Shown: positions 35,467 to 44,319 of the stretch, one piece after another
Numbering within the stretch: position 1 is the stretch's first letter
Layout: each line of letters starts with the position of its first letter
Assembly: GCA_018714785.1 (NCBI GenBank)
Contig: DVMV01000004.1
Span: 1 to 47,185 of the forward strand
Reading direction: 5' to 3'
Length of the DNA stretch: 47,185 bases
Origin: Candidatus Alloenteromonas pullicola
GTDB lineage: Bacteria; Bacillota_I; Bacilli_A; RFN20; CAG-826
Position numbers and translations under genes: made by a program
Notes under the pieces: generated by a model
What the model saw: the letters and a program-made list of their open reading frames with translations, nothing else
The model's database searches: none
Told to the model about the DNA's origin: nothing

Positions 35467-35513
35467 TGGCTAGATTATACCCTACCGAACCCGATTTGTC
35501 CTAATGCTTGCGA

Positions 35514-35547
35514 TTGAACGGATATGCCCATTTCGATATAATCGAAA
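35514..35547 (+). promoter_or_regulatory. Promoter of gpsB-rnpB with -10 embedded in a palindrome
   Basis: TTGAAC (35514)-17-TATAAT (35537); TTTCGAT-ata-ATCGAAA (35531-35547). Confidence 0.7.
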
Positions 35548-35559
35548 GCGGAGTTTTGA

Positions 35560-35919
35560 ATGGACGGAAATATCAAGCTCAACGCGCAGACGATCTTGGA
35601 GAAGACGTTCACCCCCAACGGCAAGGGATACGATCCGGCCGAGGTGGATGACTTCCTCGACGAGATCATCGCCGACTACCTGGCTTTCGAGCGCTACCTC
35701 AAGGATTCGCGGGATTACATCGTCGACCTTGAGACCAGCACGAGGAAGTACCAGAATGAGATTGCCGCCCTTGAGCTCGAGAACGCCAAGATGAAGAGGA
35801 AGCTTAGCGGCATAAAGGACGCGGACAACGTGAGCAACGAGAACATCGAGCTGCTCAACCGCATCTCGAGGCTGGAAAGCGCCCTCTACAACGCCGGCAT
35901 CGACCCAACCAAACTCTAG
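35560..35919 (+). CDS. gpsB: DivIVA/GpsB family cell-division protein
   Basis: LNAQTILEKTFTPNGKGYDPAEVDDFLDEIIADY then coiled coil; adjacent to rnpB as in other Bacillota. Confidence 0.85.
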   Translation: MDGNIKLNAQTILEKTFTPNGKGYDPAEVDDFLDEIIADYLAFERYLKDSRDYIVDLETSTRKYQNEIAALELENAKMKRKLSGIKDADNVSNENIELLNRISRLESALYNAGIDPTKL

Positions 35920-35920
35920 T

Positions 35921-36250
35921 TCCGACCCAGACGGCTGCTGCCGCAAGGTAGAGGAAAGTCCATGCTCGCACCGGCTGAGATGCCGGTAGTGATTGCGCTG
36001 GGGGAAGCAATAACCCCAGGTGCGCGGGAGCGCGCAACGGCGGGCCGAGCCCTCACGTAGGAGGAGGCCCCTAAGGTGCCACAGAGACGAGCTTGGCGGC
36101 GACGCCAAGATGAAACGCGGTAAACCCCACAAGCGAGAAACCCAAATTCGGTAGGGGAAGCGCCCGAGGCGAATTCAAGCCGACGGAGCCGGGCATTGCC
36201 CGAGATAAATTGCCGTCCTCGACATAACATGGCTTACCGGGTCGGACACT
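35921..36250 (+). ncRNA. rnpB: RNase P RNA (bacterial)
   Basis: GAGGAAAGTCCATGCTCGCAC, GGTGCCACAGAGACGA, GAAACGCGGTAAACCCCACAAGCGAGAAACCCAAATT, ACATGGCTTAC; P1 CCGACCC/GGGTCGG. Confidence 0.95.
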
Positions 36251-36264
36251 CATTAGGAGAGAAT

Positions 36265-36897
36265 ATGAACATCCCAACCAGAATCACCGTCGCGCGCATC
36301 GCCTTGGTAGCGGCCCTGCTCATTGGGCTATTCGTCTGCACCTGCATCCCGAACCTCGACGTCAGCGCCTTGCAGATGGATGGGGTGAATCTAATCTACC
36401 TCATCGCGATGCTGGTGTTCGTCATCGCCGCGAGCACCGATTTTATCGACGGCTACCTAGCCAGGAAATGGCATCAGGTCACCAACCTCGGGAAGTTCCT
36501 CGACCCGGTGGCCGACAAGATGCTGGTCAACTCGATGCTGGTCTTCATGATCTTCCCTTGGGGCTTCCTGGGCGAGGGGCAGCTGCTCATGCCGGCCTTC
36601 GCCGTGATAGTGATGGTGGTGCGGGACCTTGTGGTTGACGCCATCCGCTTCATAGCCGCCCAACGGGGGATCGTCGTGGCCGCGAACATCTTCGGAAAGC
36701 TGAAGACCGTGTTCCAGATGATCGCCATCCCGCTGGTGCTGCTCAACGGCTGGCCCTTCAGCTACTTCGATTCCTCCTGGCCTTCCTATTGCCGGATAGC
36801 GATGATATTCGTCTACATCGCGACTTTCTTCTCTCTGCTTTCGGGGATAATCTATGTCTATCAGAATAGGCACGTACTCAAGGAGGGGAACAAATGA
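36265..36897 (+). CDS. pgsA: CDP-diacylglycerol-glycerol-3-phosphate 3-phosphatidyltransferase
   Basis: MNIPTRITVARIALV; STDFIDGYLARKWHQVTNLGKFLDPVADKML. Confidence 0.95.
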   Translation: MNIPTRITVARIALVAALLIGLFVCTCIPNLDVSALQMDGVNLIYLIAMLVFVIAASTDFIDGYLARKWHQVTNLGKFLDPVADKMLVNSMLVFMIFPWGFLGEGQLLMPAFAVIVMVVRDLVVDAIRFIAAQRGIVVAANIFGKLKTVFQMIAIPLVLLNGWPFSYFDSSWPSYCRIAMIFVYIATFFSLLSGIIYVYQNRHVLKEGNK

Positions 36898-37373
36898 ACG
36901 AGCACCGTCTTCTTCAGACATTGGCCGATCGCGGCCTGACGATCGGTTCTGTCGAATCGATCACCGCGGGGCTATTCGCCTCTTGCCTCGCCTCCATCCC
37001 GGGCGCGAGCGCCGTCTTGAAGGGCGCCCTGGTCACCTATGTGGCCGAGGAGAAAATCGCCTTGGCCGGCGTTGGGAAATCGACCATCGACCATTACGGG
37101 GTCGTATCCCCCGAAGTCGCCGCCGAGATGGCGATCGGCGGGAAGAGGAAGCTCGGGGTCGACATGTGCATATCCTGCACCGGCAACGCCGGGCCGACGG
37201 TTGAGAAGGGCGACAAGCCGGTTGGCTGCGTTTACCTCGGGCTGGCCTATAAGGACCTCGTCTACACCGCGCCCTTGCAGCTAGAGGGAGACCGCAACAG
37301 CATCCGGGAGCAGGTCGCGGAGGCAATGGTGGCCTTCGGCCTGAGCCTATTCCCGGAAGAAAACGACCAATAG
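36894..37373 (+). CDS. CinA-like C-terminal domain protein (nicotinamide-nucleotide amidase)
   Basis: SVESITAGLFASCLASIPGASAVLKGALVTY; ISCTGNAGP. Confidence 0.92.
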   Translation: MNEHRLLQTLADRGLTIGSVESITAGLFASCLASIPGASAVLKGALVTYVAEEKIALAGVGKSTIDHYGVVSPEVAAEMAIGGKRKLGVDMCISCTGNAGPTVEKGDKPVGCVYLGLAYKDLVYTAPLQLEGDRNSIREQVAEAMVAFGLSLFPEENDQ

Positions 37374-37433
37374 GCGTTACCTTGGCCTAGTTGAAGGCTA
37401 CTTGATGTATGGGCGCTGCCCAACGGAGAAAAT

Positions 37434-38447
37434 ATGGCAAACGAAGAGAAGGATTCAGTCAAATCCAAAGCGCTTGATGACGCGCTTAAGATCATCGAGA
37501 AGACCTATGGCAAGGGCTCGGTCCTCCGCCTAGGCGAGAGGCCGCACGTCGACGTCGACGTCATCCCGACCGGATCGATATTGCTCGACCAGGCTTTGGG
37601 CGTCGGCGGATACCCGAAGGGGCGCATCATCGAGATATACGGCCCCGAGTCAAGCGGCAAGACCACCTTGGCTTTGCAGGCCATCGCCGAGGCGCAGAAG
37701 AAGGGCGGCAGGGCCGCCTTCATCGACGCCGAGCAATCGATCGACCCGGAATACGCCGCCAAGCTCGGCGTTGACATCGACAACCTTATCCTCTCCCAGC
37801 CGGACTCCGGCGAGCAGGCGCTTGAGATCGCCGAGATGCTGGCCTCCAGCGGCGCGATAGACGTCATAGTCGTCGACTCGGTAGCGGCCCTGGTGCCGCA
37901 GGCCGAACTCGACGGGGTCATGAGCGACAATCAGGTCGGCCTGCAGGCCAGGCTCATGTCCAAGGGTCTCCGCAAGATAGCCGGAATACTCAACCGCACC
38001 GGGACCGTCGTGATATTCATCAACCAACTTCGCGAGAAGGTCGGCGTCGTATATGGGAATCCGGAAGTCACCACCGGCGGGCGCGCGCTCAAGTTCTACG
38101 CCTCGATCAGGATCGACATCCGGCGCGCCGAGGCCATAAAGAACGGCTCCGACATCGTCGGCAACACCGTCAAGATCAAGGTCGTAAAGAACAAGGTGGC
38201 GCCGCCGTTCAAGTCCTGCGTGGTCGATATGATCTATGGGCAGGGCATCTCTAAATACGGCGAGCTGCTCGATTTGGGAGAGCAGTTCGGGCTGCTGCAG
38301 AAATCCGGCAACTGGTACCAGCTATCCGGCAACAAGATCGGCAACGGCCGGGAAGCGGCCAAGGCCTATCTGAAGTCGCACGAGGATGAGGCCAAGGATC
38401 TCGAGGCCAAGATACGCGAAGCCGTCAAAAGCGGTGAAGTGAGATAA
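37434..38447 (+). CDS. recA: Recombinase RecA
   Basis: [44 protein letters not shown]; downstream terminator GGGGGC-gctc-GCCCCCtttt (38455-38474). Confidence 0.98.
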   Translation: MANEEKDSVKSKALDDALKIIEKTYGKGSVLRLGERPHVDVDVIPTGSILLDQALGVGGYPKGRIIEIYGPESSGKTTLALQAIAEAQKKGGRAAFIDAEQSIDPEYAAKLGVDIDNLILSQPDSGEQALEIAEMLASSGAIDVIVVDSVAALVPQAELDGVMSDNQVGLQARLMSKGLRKIAGILNRTGTVVIFINQLREKVGVVYGNPEVTTGGRALKFYASIRIDIRRAEAIKNGSDIVGNTVKIKVVKNKVAPPFKSCVVDMIYGQGISKYGELLDLGEQFGLLQKSGNWYQLSGNKIGNGREAAKAYLKSHEDEAKDLEAKIREAVKSGEVR

Positions 38448-38637
38448 CGATAATGGGGGCGCTCGCCCCCTTTTCAAATAGAAAAAAGTATCTTTGGGCT
38501 GTGCCCCTTGGTAGAATAAGGGCGTACCGAAGGTACTCCGCCTTTGCTCTATAGCGCTGCTTAACGATATAAACGACAGTTGGTTACGCGTGGGCGGAAC
38601 GCGCTTTCGGACCCAAAACAAAGGAGATTCCGTCTAT

Positions 38638-40212
38638 ATGCCACTTCTTCTCTCCGAGGGCGTTTGGATTGCCCTCGTCGCCTCTTTGCCGGTCATTGTA
38701 GCCGTCATTGCGGTTCTGCTCACCATCTTCCTCACCACCCACAAGGCCAAAGCCGCCGGCAAGTCTGCCGAATCGATTGTAAAAGAGGCCAAAGTCAAGG
38801 CCGAGCACATCATCAAGAACGCCGAGATCGACGCCAAGCAGGCGGCCTTTGAGGCCAAGCAAAAGGCCGATAACGAGATCCGCGAGCGCAAATCTGAGAT
38901 CAGCGCCTTGGAACAGAAGCTCACCCTCCGCGAGCAGTCGATCGATGCCCGCGACGCCGCCCTTGTCTCCAAGGAGAACAGCCTCGACCAGAAGCAGGCC
39001 TCGCTAGACCGCCAGATCGAGTCTTATAAGAACCGCCAGGCGGAGCTTGACACCAAGATTGACGACATCATCCGCGAGCTCGAGAAGGTTTCCGGCATGT
39101 CGACCCAGCAGGCCCACGACGAGATCATGAGCCGCGTGGAGTCGAAGATGGCGGTTGAGATCGCGACCTTCATGAAAAACGCCGAGGACGAGGCCAAAGA
39201 GAAGGCCCAGGCCAATGCCGTCGACCTGCTTTCGCTCGCCTGCCAACGCTATGCCCAAGACGTCACCACGGAGCGCACCGTCTCGGTCGTCGCGCTTCCC
39301 AACGACGAGATGAAGGGCCGCATAATCGGCCGCGAGGGCCGCAATATACGCGTGCTTGAGCAGGAATTGGGCGTCGACCTGGTCATCGACGACACCCCCG
39401 AGGCCATAACCGTATCCTGCTTCGACCCCATACGCCGCGAAATCGCCAGGCGGACCCTTGAGTACCTGGTTAAGGATGGCCGCATCCAGCCGGGAAGGAT
39501 CGAGGAGGTCGCCGCCAAATGCAAGAAGGAGGTCGCCGACATCTCGCAGAAGTACGGCGAGGAGGCCTGCTTCAAGCTTGGCCTGCCGAAGATCAACAAG
39601 GAGCTTGTCGGCTACATCGGCAGGCTGCATTTCCGCACCTCCTATGGTCAAAATGCCCTCGAGCACTCGATGGAGGTCGCTTACCTTTCCGGCTTGATGG
39701 CCGGCGAGCTCGGGCTCGACGTTAACCTGGCCAGGCGCGCTGGCTTGCTCCACGACATCGGCAAATCGGTCGACTTCGAGATGGAGGGCAGCCACGTCCA
39801 GCTCGGCGCCCAGTTAGCCAAGAAATACGGGGAATCCGACGTCGTCATCAACGCTATTGAGAGCCACCACGGCGATGTTGAGGCAAGATACGTCATCTCC
39901 CACCTAGTGGCCGCCGCCGACACCCTTTCCGCTGCCAGGCCGGGCGCCCGGAGCGAGACCCTCGAGACCTATGTCAAGCGCATCGAGCAGCTAGAGGCCC
40001 TCGCCAAGGGCTTTGATGGCGTCTCTCAGGCCTATGCCATGCAGTCTGGCCGCGAGATCCGCGTCATGGTCATGCCGGACAAGGTCTCTGATTCCGAATC
40101 GATATTGCTTGCCCAGCAACTCAAGGACAAGATCGAGTCCGAGATGACCTATCCTGGCCAGATCAAGGTTTCGGTCATCCGGGAATACAGGGCCATTGAG
40201 ACCGCAAAGTGA
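38638..40212 (+). CDS. rny: Ribonuclease Y
   Basis: N-terminal TM, coiled coil, [48 protein letters not shown] 38638. Confidence 0.97.
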   Translation: MPLLLSEGVWIALVASLPVIVAVIAVLLTIFLTTHKAKAAGKSAESIVKEAKVKAEHIIKNAEIDAKQAAFEAKQKADNEIRERKSEISALEQKLTLREQSIDARDAALVSKENSLDQKQASLDRQIESYKNRQAELDTKIDDIIRELEKVSGMSTQQAHDEIMSRVESKMAVEIATFMKNAEDEAKEKAQANAVDLLSLACQRYAQDVTTERTVSVVALPNDEMKGRIIGREGRNIRVLEQELGVDLVIDDTPEAITVSCFDPIRREIARRTLEYLVKDGRIQPGRIEEVAAKCKKEVADISQKYGEEACFKLGLPKINKELVGYIGRLHFRTSYGQNALEHSMEVAYLSGLMAGELGLDVNLARRAGLLHDIGKSVDFEMEGSHVQLGAQLAKKYGESDVVINAIESHHGDVEARYVISHLVAAADTLSAARPGARSETLETYVKRIEQLEALAKGFDGVSQAYAMQSGREIRVMVMPDKVSDSESILLAQQLKDKIESEMTYPGQIKVSVIREYRAIETAK

Positions 40213-41021
40213 TGAGAATACTTTTCCTTGGTGACGTAACCGGACCGATTGGCATCGCCGCGATAAGGAAGAGCCTGCCGCTTCTTCGGGAGCGGCTTTT
40301 GCCTGACTTCGCGGTGGTTAACGGCGAGAACGCTTCCAACGGGAGAGGCATCACCCGGGCCGATTACCTATCGCTAAAGCACGCCGGGGCGGACGTCATA
40401 ACCCTTGGCAACCATTACCGCGACAAGAAGCAGATCGATTCGTTCATCGGGGAATATCCCGACCTGCTTCGGCCCGCTAACCTGGCCTGCTACGACAAAG
40501 GCCGGGGTTATGGGGTATTCGAGGCCAACGGGAAGAAGCTCGGCGTGGTTTCGATGATGGGGCCCGCCTTCCTGAACGAAGAGCTGAACAGCCAATATGA
40601 TTGCATGGAGGAAATCCTCTCTTCAGGCGCCATGCCAAAGTCGGTCTTCGTCGACTTCCATGGCGAGTCGACCTCGGAGAAAGAGCTTTTCCTGCATTGC
40701 TTCGCCTCGCGGGTGAGCGCGATCATCGGCACCCATACGCATGTGCAGACCCACGATGCGACGATCTATAAAGGAACCGCCTTCATGGCCGATGCCGGGA
40801 TGTGCGGCGAGCATAATTCGATCATCGGCGTTTCGGTCGAGTCTGCTATGAACAAGATCGTGCGGCAGCTTGGAAACCCGTTTTGCTGCAATAAGGAAGG
40901 GGCGATGATCGTCGAGGGATGCCTAATCGACGTCGACGAGGAAAACGGCCGGGCGCAAAGCATTAAGTACATCCGTCTGATAGACGGGGAGGAATGGAAG
41001 GATGAGCCGCTGCATTATTAA
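40212..41021 (+). CDS. ymdB: YmdB-like metallophosphoesterase
   Basis: [51 protein letters not shown]. Confidence 0.93.
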   Translation: MRILFLGDVTGPIGIAAIRKSLPLLRERLLPDFAVVNGENASNGRGITRADYLSLKHAGADVITLGNHYRDKKQIDSFIGEYPDLLRPANLACYDKGRGYGVFEANGKKLGVVSMMGPAFLNEELNSQYDCMEEILSSGAMPKSVFVDFHGESTSEKELFLHCFASRVSAIIGTHTHVQTHDATIYKGTAFMADAGMCGEHNSIIGVSVESAMNKIVRQLGNPFCCNKEGAMIVEGCLIDVDEENGRAQSIKYIRLIDGEEWKDEPLHY

Positions 41022-42741
41022 GTCTCTGCCGGATATGGCCAAGGCCAGGAACCGGGTCGATCAGGCGAAGGTCATTTACGACGATTTTAAGCCGTCCGAG
41101 GCTTTGCTTTCCTTCGCAAAAGGCAAGAAATACCTGGTTAAGACCTTCGGCTGCCAAGGCAACGTGCGGGACGAGGAGATCATATCCGGGTATCTGGAGA
41201 GGATGGGATACGTCCCTTCTGCGGACGAGGAAACCGCCGACATCGTGATAATCAACACCTGCGCCGTCAGGGAAAACGCCGAGGATAAGGTCTACGGCGA
41301 GATCGGCAAGTTCAAGGCCAAGAGCCTTCAGGATCGAGATTTCGTCCTTGGGATATGCGGCTGCATGATGCAGGAGGAGGGCAAGGCGAAGAAGCTTCTG
41401 GCCTCGTATCCGTACATCGATTTGGTTTTCGGCACCCATAACATCGTTGACCTCCCCGGGCTTCTGGAGGAGCACATCAAGACCCATAAGTCGCTGCTCG
41501 ACGTCATTTCCTATCCAGGCGACATAATAGAGGGCCTGCCTTCGATAAGGCTTGATCCTTACAAGGCCTACGTCAACATATCCTACGGGTGCGATAAGTT
41601 CTGCACCTACTGCATCGTGCCTTATACCCGGGGAAGGGAGAGGTCGCGCCCGATGCAATCCATTATCGAGGAATGCAAGAAACTGGTCGAGCAGGGATAC
41701 AAGGAAATAACCTTGCTCGGGCAGAACGTGAATTCCTATGGAAAGGACTTCCGCGACGGTACCAGCTTCGCCACGGTGCTTGAGGAAGTCGCCAAGCTTG
41801 GGATACCGCGCCTGCGCTTCATGACCAGCCATCCGTATGATTTCTCGCTGCCGATGCTCGACGTAATCGCGAAATACCCCAACATCATGAAATGCATCCA
41901 CCTGCCGGTTCAGTCCGGCTCGACCGAGGTGCTGCGCCAGATGGGGCGGCGCTATACCCGCGAGCAGTATCTGCAGCTGGTCGAGGAAGTAAGGAAGCGG
42001 ATACCGGATTGCGCCATCACGACCGACATCATCGTCGGCTTCCCCAACGAGACGCAGGAGCAGTTCGAGGACACCCTCTCCCTCTGCGAGCAGGTCAAAT
42101 ACGACGCGGCGTTCACATTCATCTACTCGCCTCGCGCGGGGACCCCGGCCGCCAAGATGGTCGATAACGTGTCCGACGAGGTCAAGCACGAGCGGTTCGA
42201 TCGCCTGCTTAAGGTCATCGAGAAGGGGGTCATGTTCCACTCCGCCAAGATGCTGGGGAATACCTACGATGTTCTGGTCGACGGCCCGAGCAAGAAGGAC
42301 AAGTCGATGCTTTCCGGCTACACAGAGAAGGGGAAGCTCATCAACTTCAAGGGGCCCGATAGCCTTAGCGGGAAGATCGTGAAGGTCAAGGTCGTGGAGG
42401 ATCGCGCCTTCTCGATGATCGGCGAATTAGCCGACGACCCCTTCTCGATTCTGCTTAACGGGGCGTCCGCCGCTTTGAGGGGAGAGCCTGAATACCAAGC
42501 ATACCTGCAGGCCAAGAAGGCATTCGGCGAAGATGTTTCGCTGCAGGGGCTTCTTAAGGAGAAAGAAGAGGCCCAGCGTGAGCTGGCCGCCTCCGTCGAT
42601 AAGGATGATTACCCGCAGAAGAAGGCTCGTTTCCAACAGCTGGATGAAGCGGTGCAATCCCACCCCGTTTACTGCAATTTCATGTCTTCGGTCGAGGATC
42701 TGCGGGGTTTGCTGGAGCAAGCGAAGAAGGTCATCCAATGA
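41002..42741 (+). CDS. miaB: tRNA-2-methylthio-N6-dimethylallyladenosine synthase MiaB with C-terminal YlbF/YmcA-like domain
   Basis: TFGCQGNVRDEE, CDKFCTYCIVPYTRGRERSRP radical-SAM motif, TRAM, then about 105 extra residues (from about 42424) resembling Com_YlbF. Confidence 0.93.
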   Translation: MSRCIIKSLPDMAKARNRVDQAKVIYDDFKPSEALLSFAKGKKYLVKTFGCQGNVRDEEIISGYLERMGYVPSADEETADIVIINTCAVRENAEDKVYGEIGKFKAKSLQDRDFVLGICGCMMQEEGKAKKLLASYPYIDLVFGTHNIVDLPGLLEEHIKTHKSLLDVISYPGDIIEGLPSIRLDPYKAYVNISYGCDKFCTYCIVPYTRGRERSRPMQSIIEECKKLVEQGYKEITLLGQNVNSYGKDFRDGTSFATVLEEVAKLGIPRLRFMTSHPYDFSLPMLDVIAKYPNIMKCIHLPVQSGSTEVLRQMGRRYTREQYLQLVEEVRKRIPDCAITTDIIVGFPNETQEQFEDTLSLCEQVKYDAAFTFIYSPRAGTPAAKMVDNVSDEVKHERFDRLLKVIEKGVMFHSAKMLGNTYDVLVDGPSKKDKSMLSGYTEKGKLINFKGPDSLSGKIVKVKVVEDRAFSMIGELADDPFSILLNGASAALRGEPEYQAYLQAKKAFGEDVSLQGLLKEKEEAQRELAASVDKDDYPQKKARFQQLDEAVQSHPVYCNFMSSVEDLRGLLEQAKKVIQ

Positions 42742-43595
42742 TAATCGTCCTGACTGGTCCGACCGGGACCGGGAAAAGCGAACTGGCCATCCGCCTAGCC
42801 AAGGAGATCGGCGGGGTCATCGTCAACGCCGATGCGTTTCAGGTTTACGAGGAGCTTTCGATCGCCACCGCTAAGCCGACCCCGGAGATGATGATGGAAG
42901 TCCCCCATTTCCTATTCGACTTCGTCCCCCTCACCTCCTCCTATAGCGTAGCCGAATACCAGCAGGACCTTCGCAGCGCCATCGCCACCATCGGCGAGCG
43001 CCCGATAATCCTCGCCGGCGGGACCGGGCTATACATCCGCGCCGGGCTTTTTGATTACGAGTTCCCCGAAGAGGAGGAGGTCGATCTCCGCCAGTACGAG
43101 GCGATGGATGAGGAATCGCTCTACCAGGCGGCCAAGCGGTTAGACGAGGCCGAGGCTCTATCCATCCATCCAAACAACCGGGTCAGGCTGCTCAGGCTCA
43201 TCAAGATGGCCCTTTCGGGCAAAAAGAAAAGCGACATCAAGTCGAGCCAGGATCATAGGCCTATTTTCGACTGCCACTTCTTCGGGCTGCAGATCGACCG
43301 CGACGAGAATTATTCGCGGGTCGATGAGCGGGTGGACAGGATGTTCGCGATGGGGCTGGTTGATGAGGTGTCCTCGCTGGTTGGCAGATACGGCCGGACC
43401 CCAAGCGCCTTCAAGGCCATCGGGGTGAAGGAGCTGTTCCCGTACTTCGACGGTCAGATAAGCCTTCAGCAAGCCAAAGACGAGATAAAGAAAAACACCC
43501 GGCATTACGTCAAGCGGCAGCTGACTTTCTTCCGCCACCAATTCGATTTGACCTGGGTCGAGGGCATGGATGACATCCTGAGGTGCTTGCAATGA
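42738..43595 (+). CDS. miaA: tRNA dimethylallyltransferase
   Basis: VLTGPTGTGKSELAIRLAKEIGGVIVNADAFQVYEELSIATAKPT. Confidence 0.95.
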   Translation: MIIVLTGPTGTGKSELAIRLAKEIGGVIVNADAFQVYEELSIATAKPTPEMMMEVPHFLFDFVPLTSSYSVAEYQQDLRSAIATIGERPIILAGGTGLYIRAGLFDYEFPEEEEVDLRQYEAMDEESLYQAAKRLDEAEALSIHPNNRVRLLRLIKMALSGKKKSDIKSSQDHRPIFDCHFFGLQIDRDENYSRVDERVDRMFAMGLVDEVSSLVGRYGRTPSAFKAIGVKELFPYFDGQISLQQAKDEIKKNTRHYVKRQLTFFRHQFDLTWVEGMDDILRCLQ

Positions 43596-44287
43596 GCGAA
43601 ATCTTCAGCCGCGAGCTTGGGCTAATCGGGCAGCAGGGCCTTGATGCCCTATGGGGCAGCAAAGTCGCCATCTTCGGCCTCGGCGGGGTCGGGGGAACCT
43701 GCTTTCAGGCCCTCGTTAGGTCTGGGGTGGGAAATTTCCTGGTGGTTGACGGGGACGTGGTGGAGGAATCCAATCTCAACCGCCAGATACTCTTCGCTTC
43801 CTCCGATTTGGGAAAGCCAAAAGTCGAGGTGGCCGAGCGGTTCGCCGCGTCCATATCCTCCCCGAATATCAAAGCGGAGAACAAATTCCTGACCCCGGGG
43901 AACATATCCGATTTCGGCTTGGGCGGCTACGATCTGATCATCGATTGCATCGACGATCTGAAGGCGAAGGTGGCCCTATCCGAGTTCTGCCTTGCCAATG
44001 GGAAGAAGCTTCTTTTATCGCTTGGCGTCGGCAACCGCCTAGACCCATCCAAGGTCACCTATGCCAAGCTGTCGAAAACCTACAATTGCCCTTTGGGGAA
44101 GCGCCTGCGCGAGGAGCTGCGGAAGCGCAGGCTGAACCTCGACAAGCTAACGGCCGTCTTCTCCACCGAACCGGCCCTGCTTAAGAGCAAGACGCCATCC
44201 TCATCCATGATGGTGCCATCCTCTGCCGGCCTGCTTCTTTCCTATCTTGCGGTTTCATATCTTCTTAAAAAGCCCGCGAAGGTTTAA
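43592..44287 (+). CDS. ThiF/E1-like tRNA threonylcarbamoyladenosine dehydratase (TcdA-like)
   Basis: SKVAIFGLGGVGGTCFQALVRSGVGNFLVVDGDVVEESNLNRQI. Confidence 0.88.
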   Translation: MSEIFSRELGLIGQQGLDALWGSKVAIFGLGGVGGTCFQALVRSGVGNFLVVDGDVVEESNLNRQILFASSDLGKPKVEVAERFAASISSPNIKAENKFLTPGNISDFGLGGYDLIIDCIDDLKAKVALSEFCLANGKKLLLSLGVGNRLDPSKVTYAKLSKTYNCPLGKRLREELRKRRLNLDKLTAVFSTEPALLKSKTPSSSMMVPSSAGLLLSYLAVSYLLKKPAKV

Positions 44288-44319
44288 ACTTCTTCTTTGG
44301 AAGGAGATTTTCTATAGAC

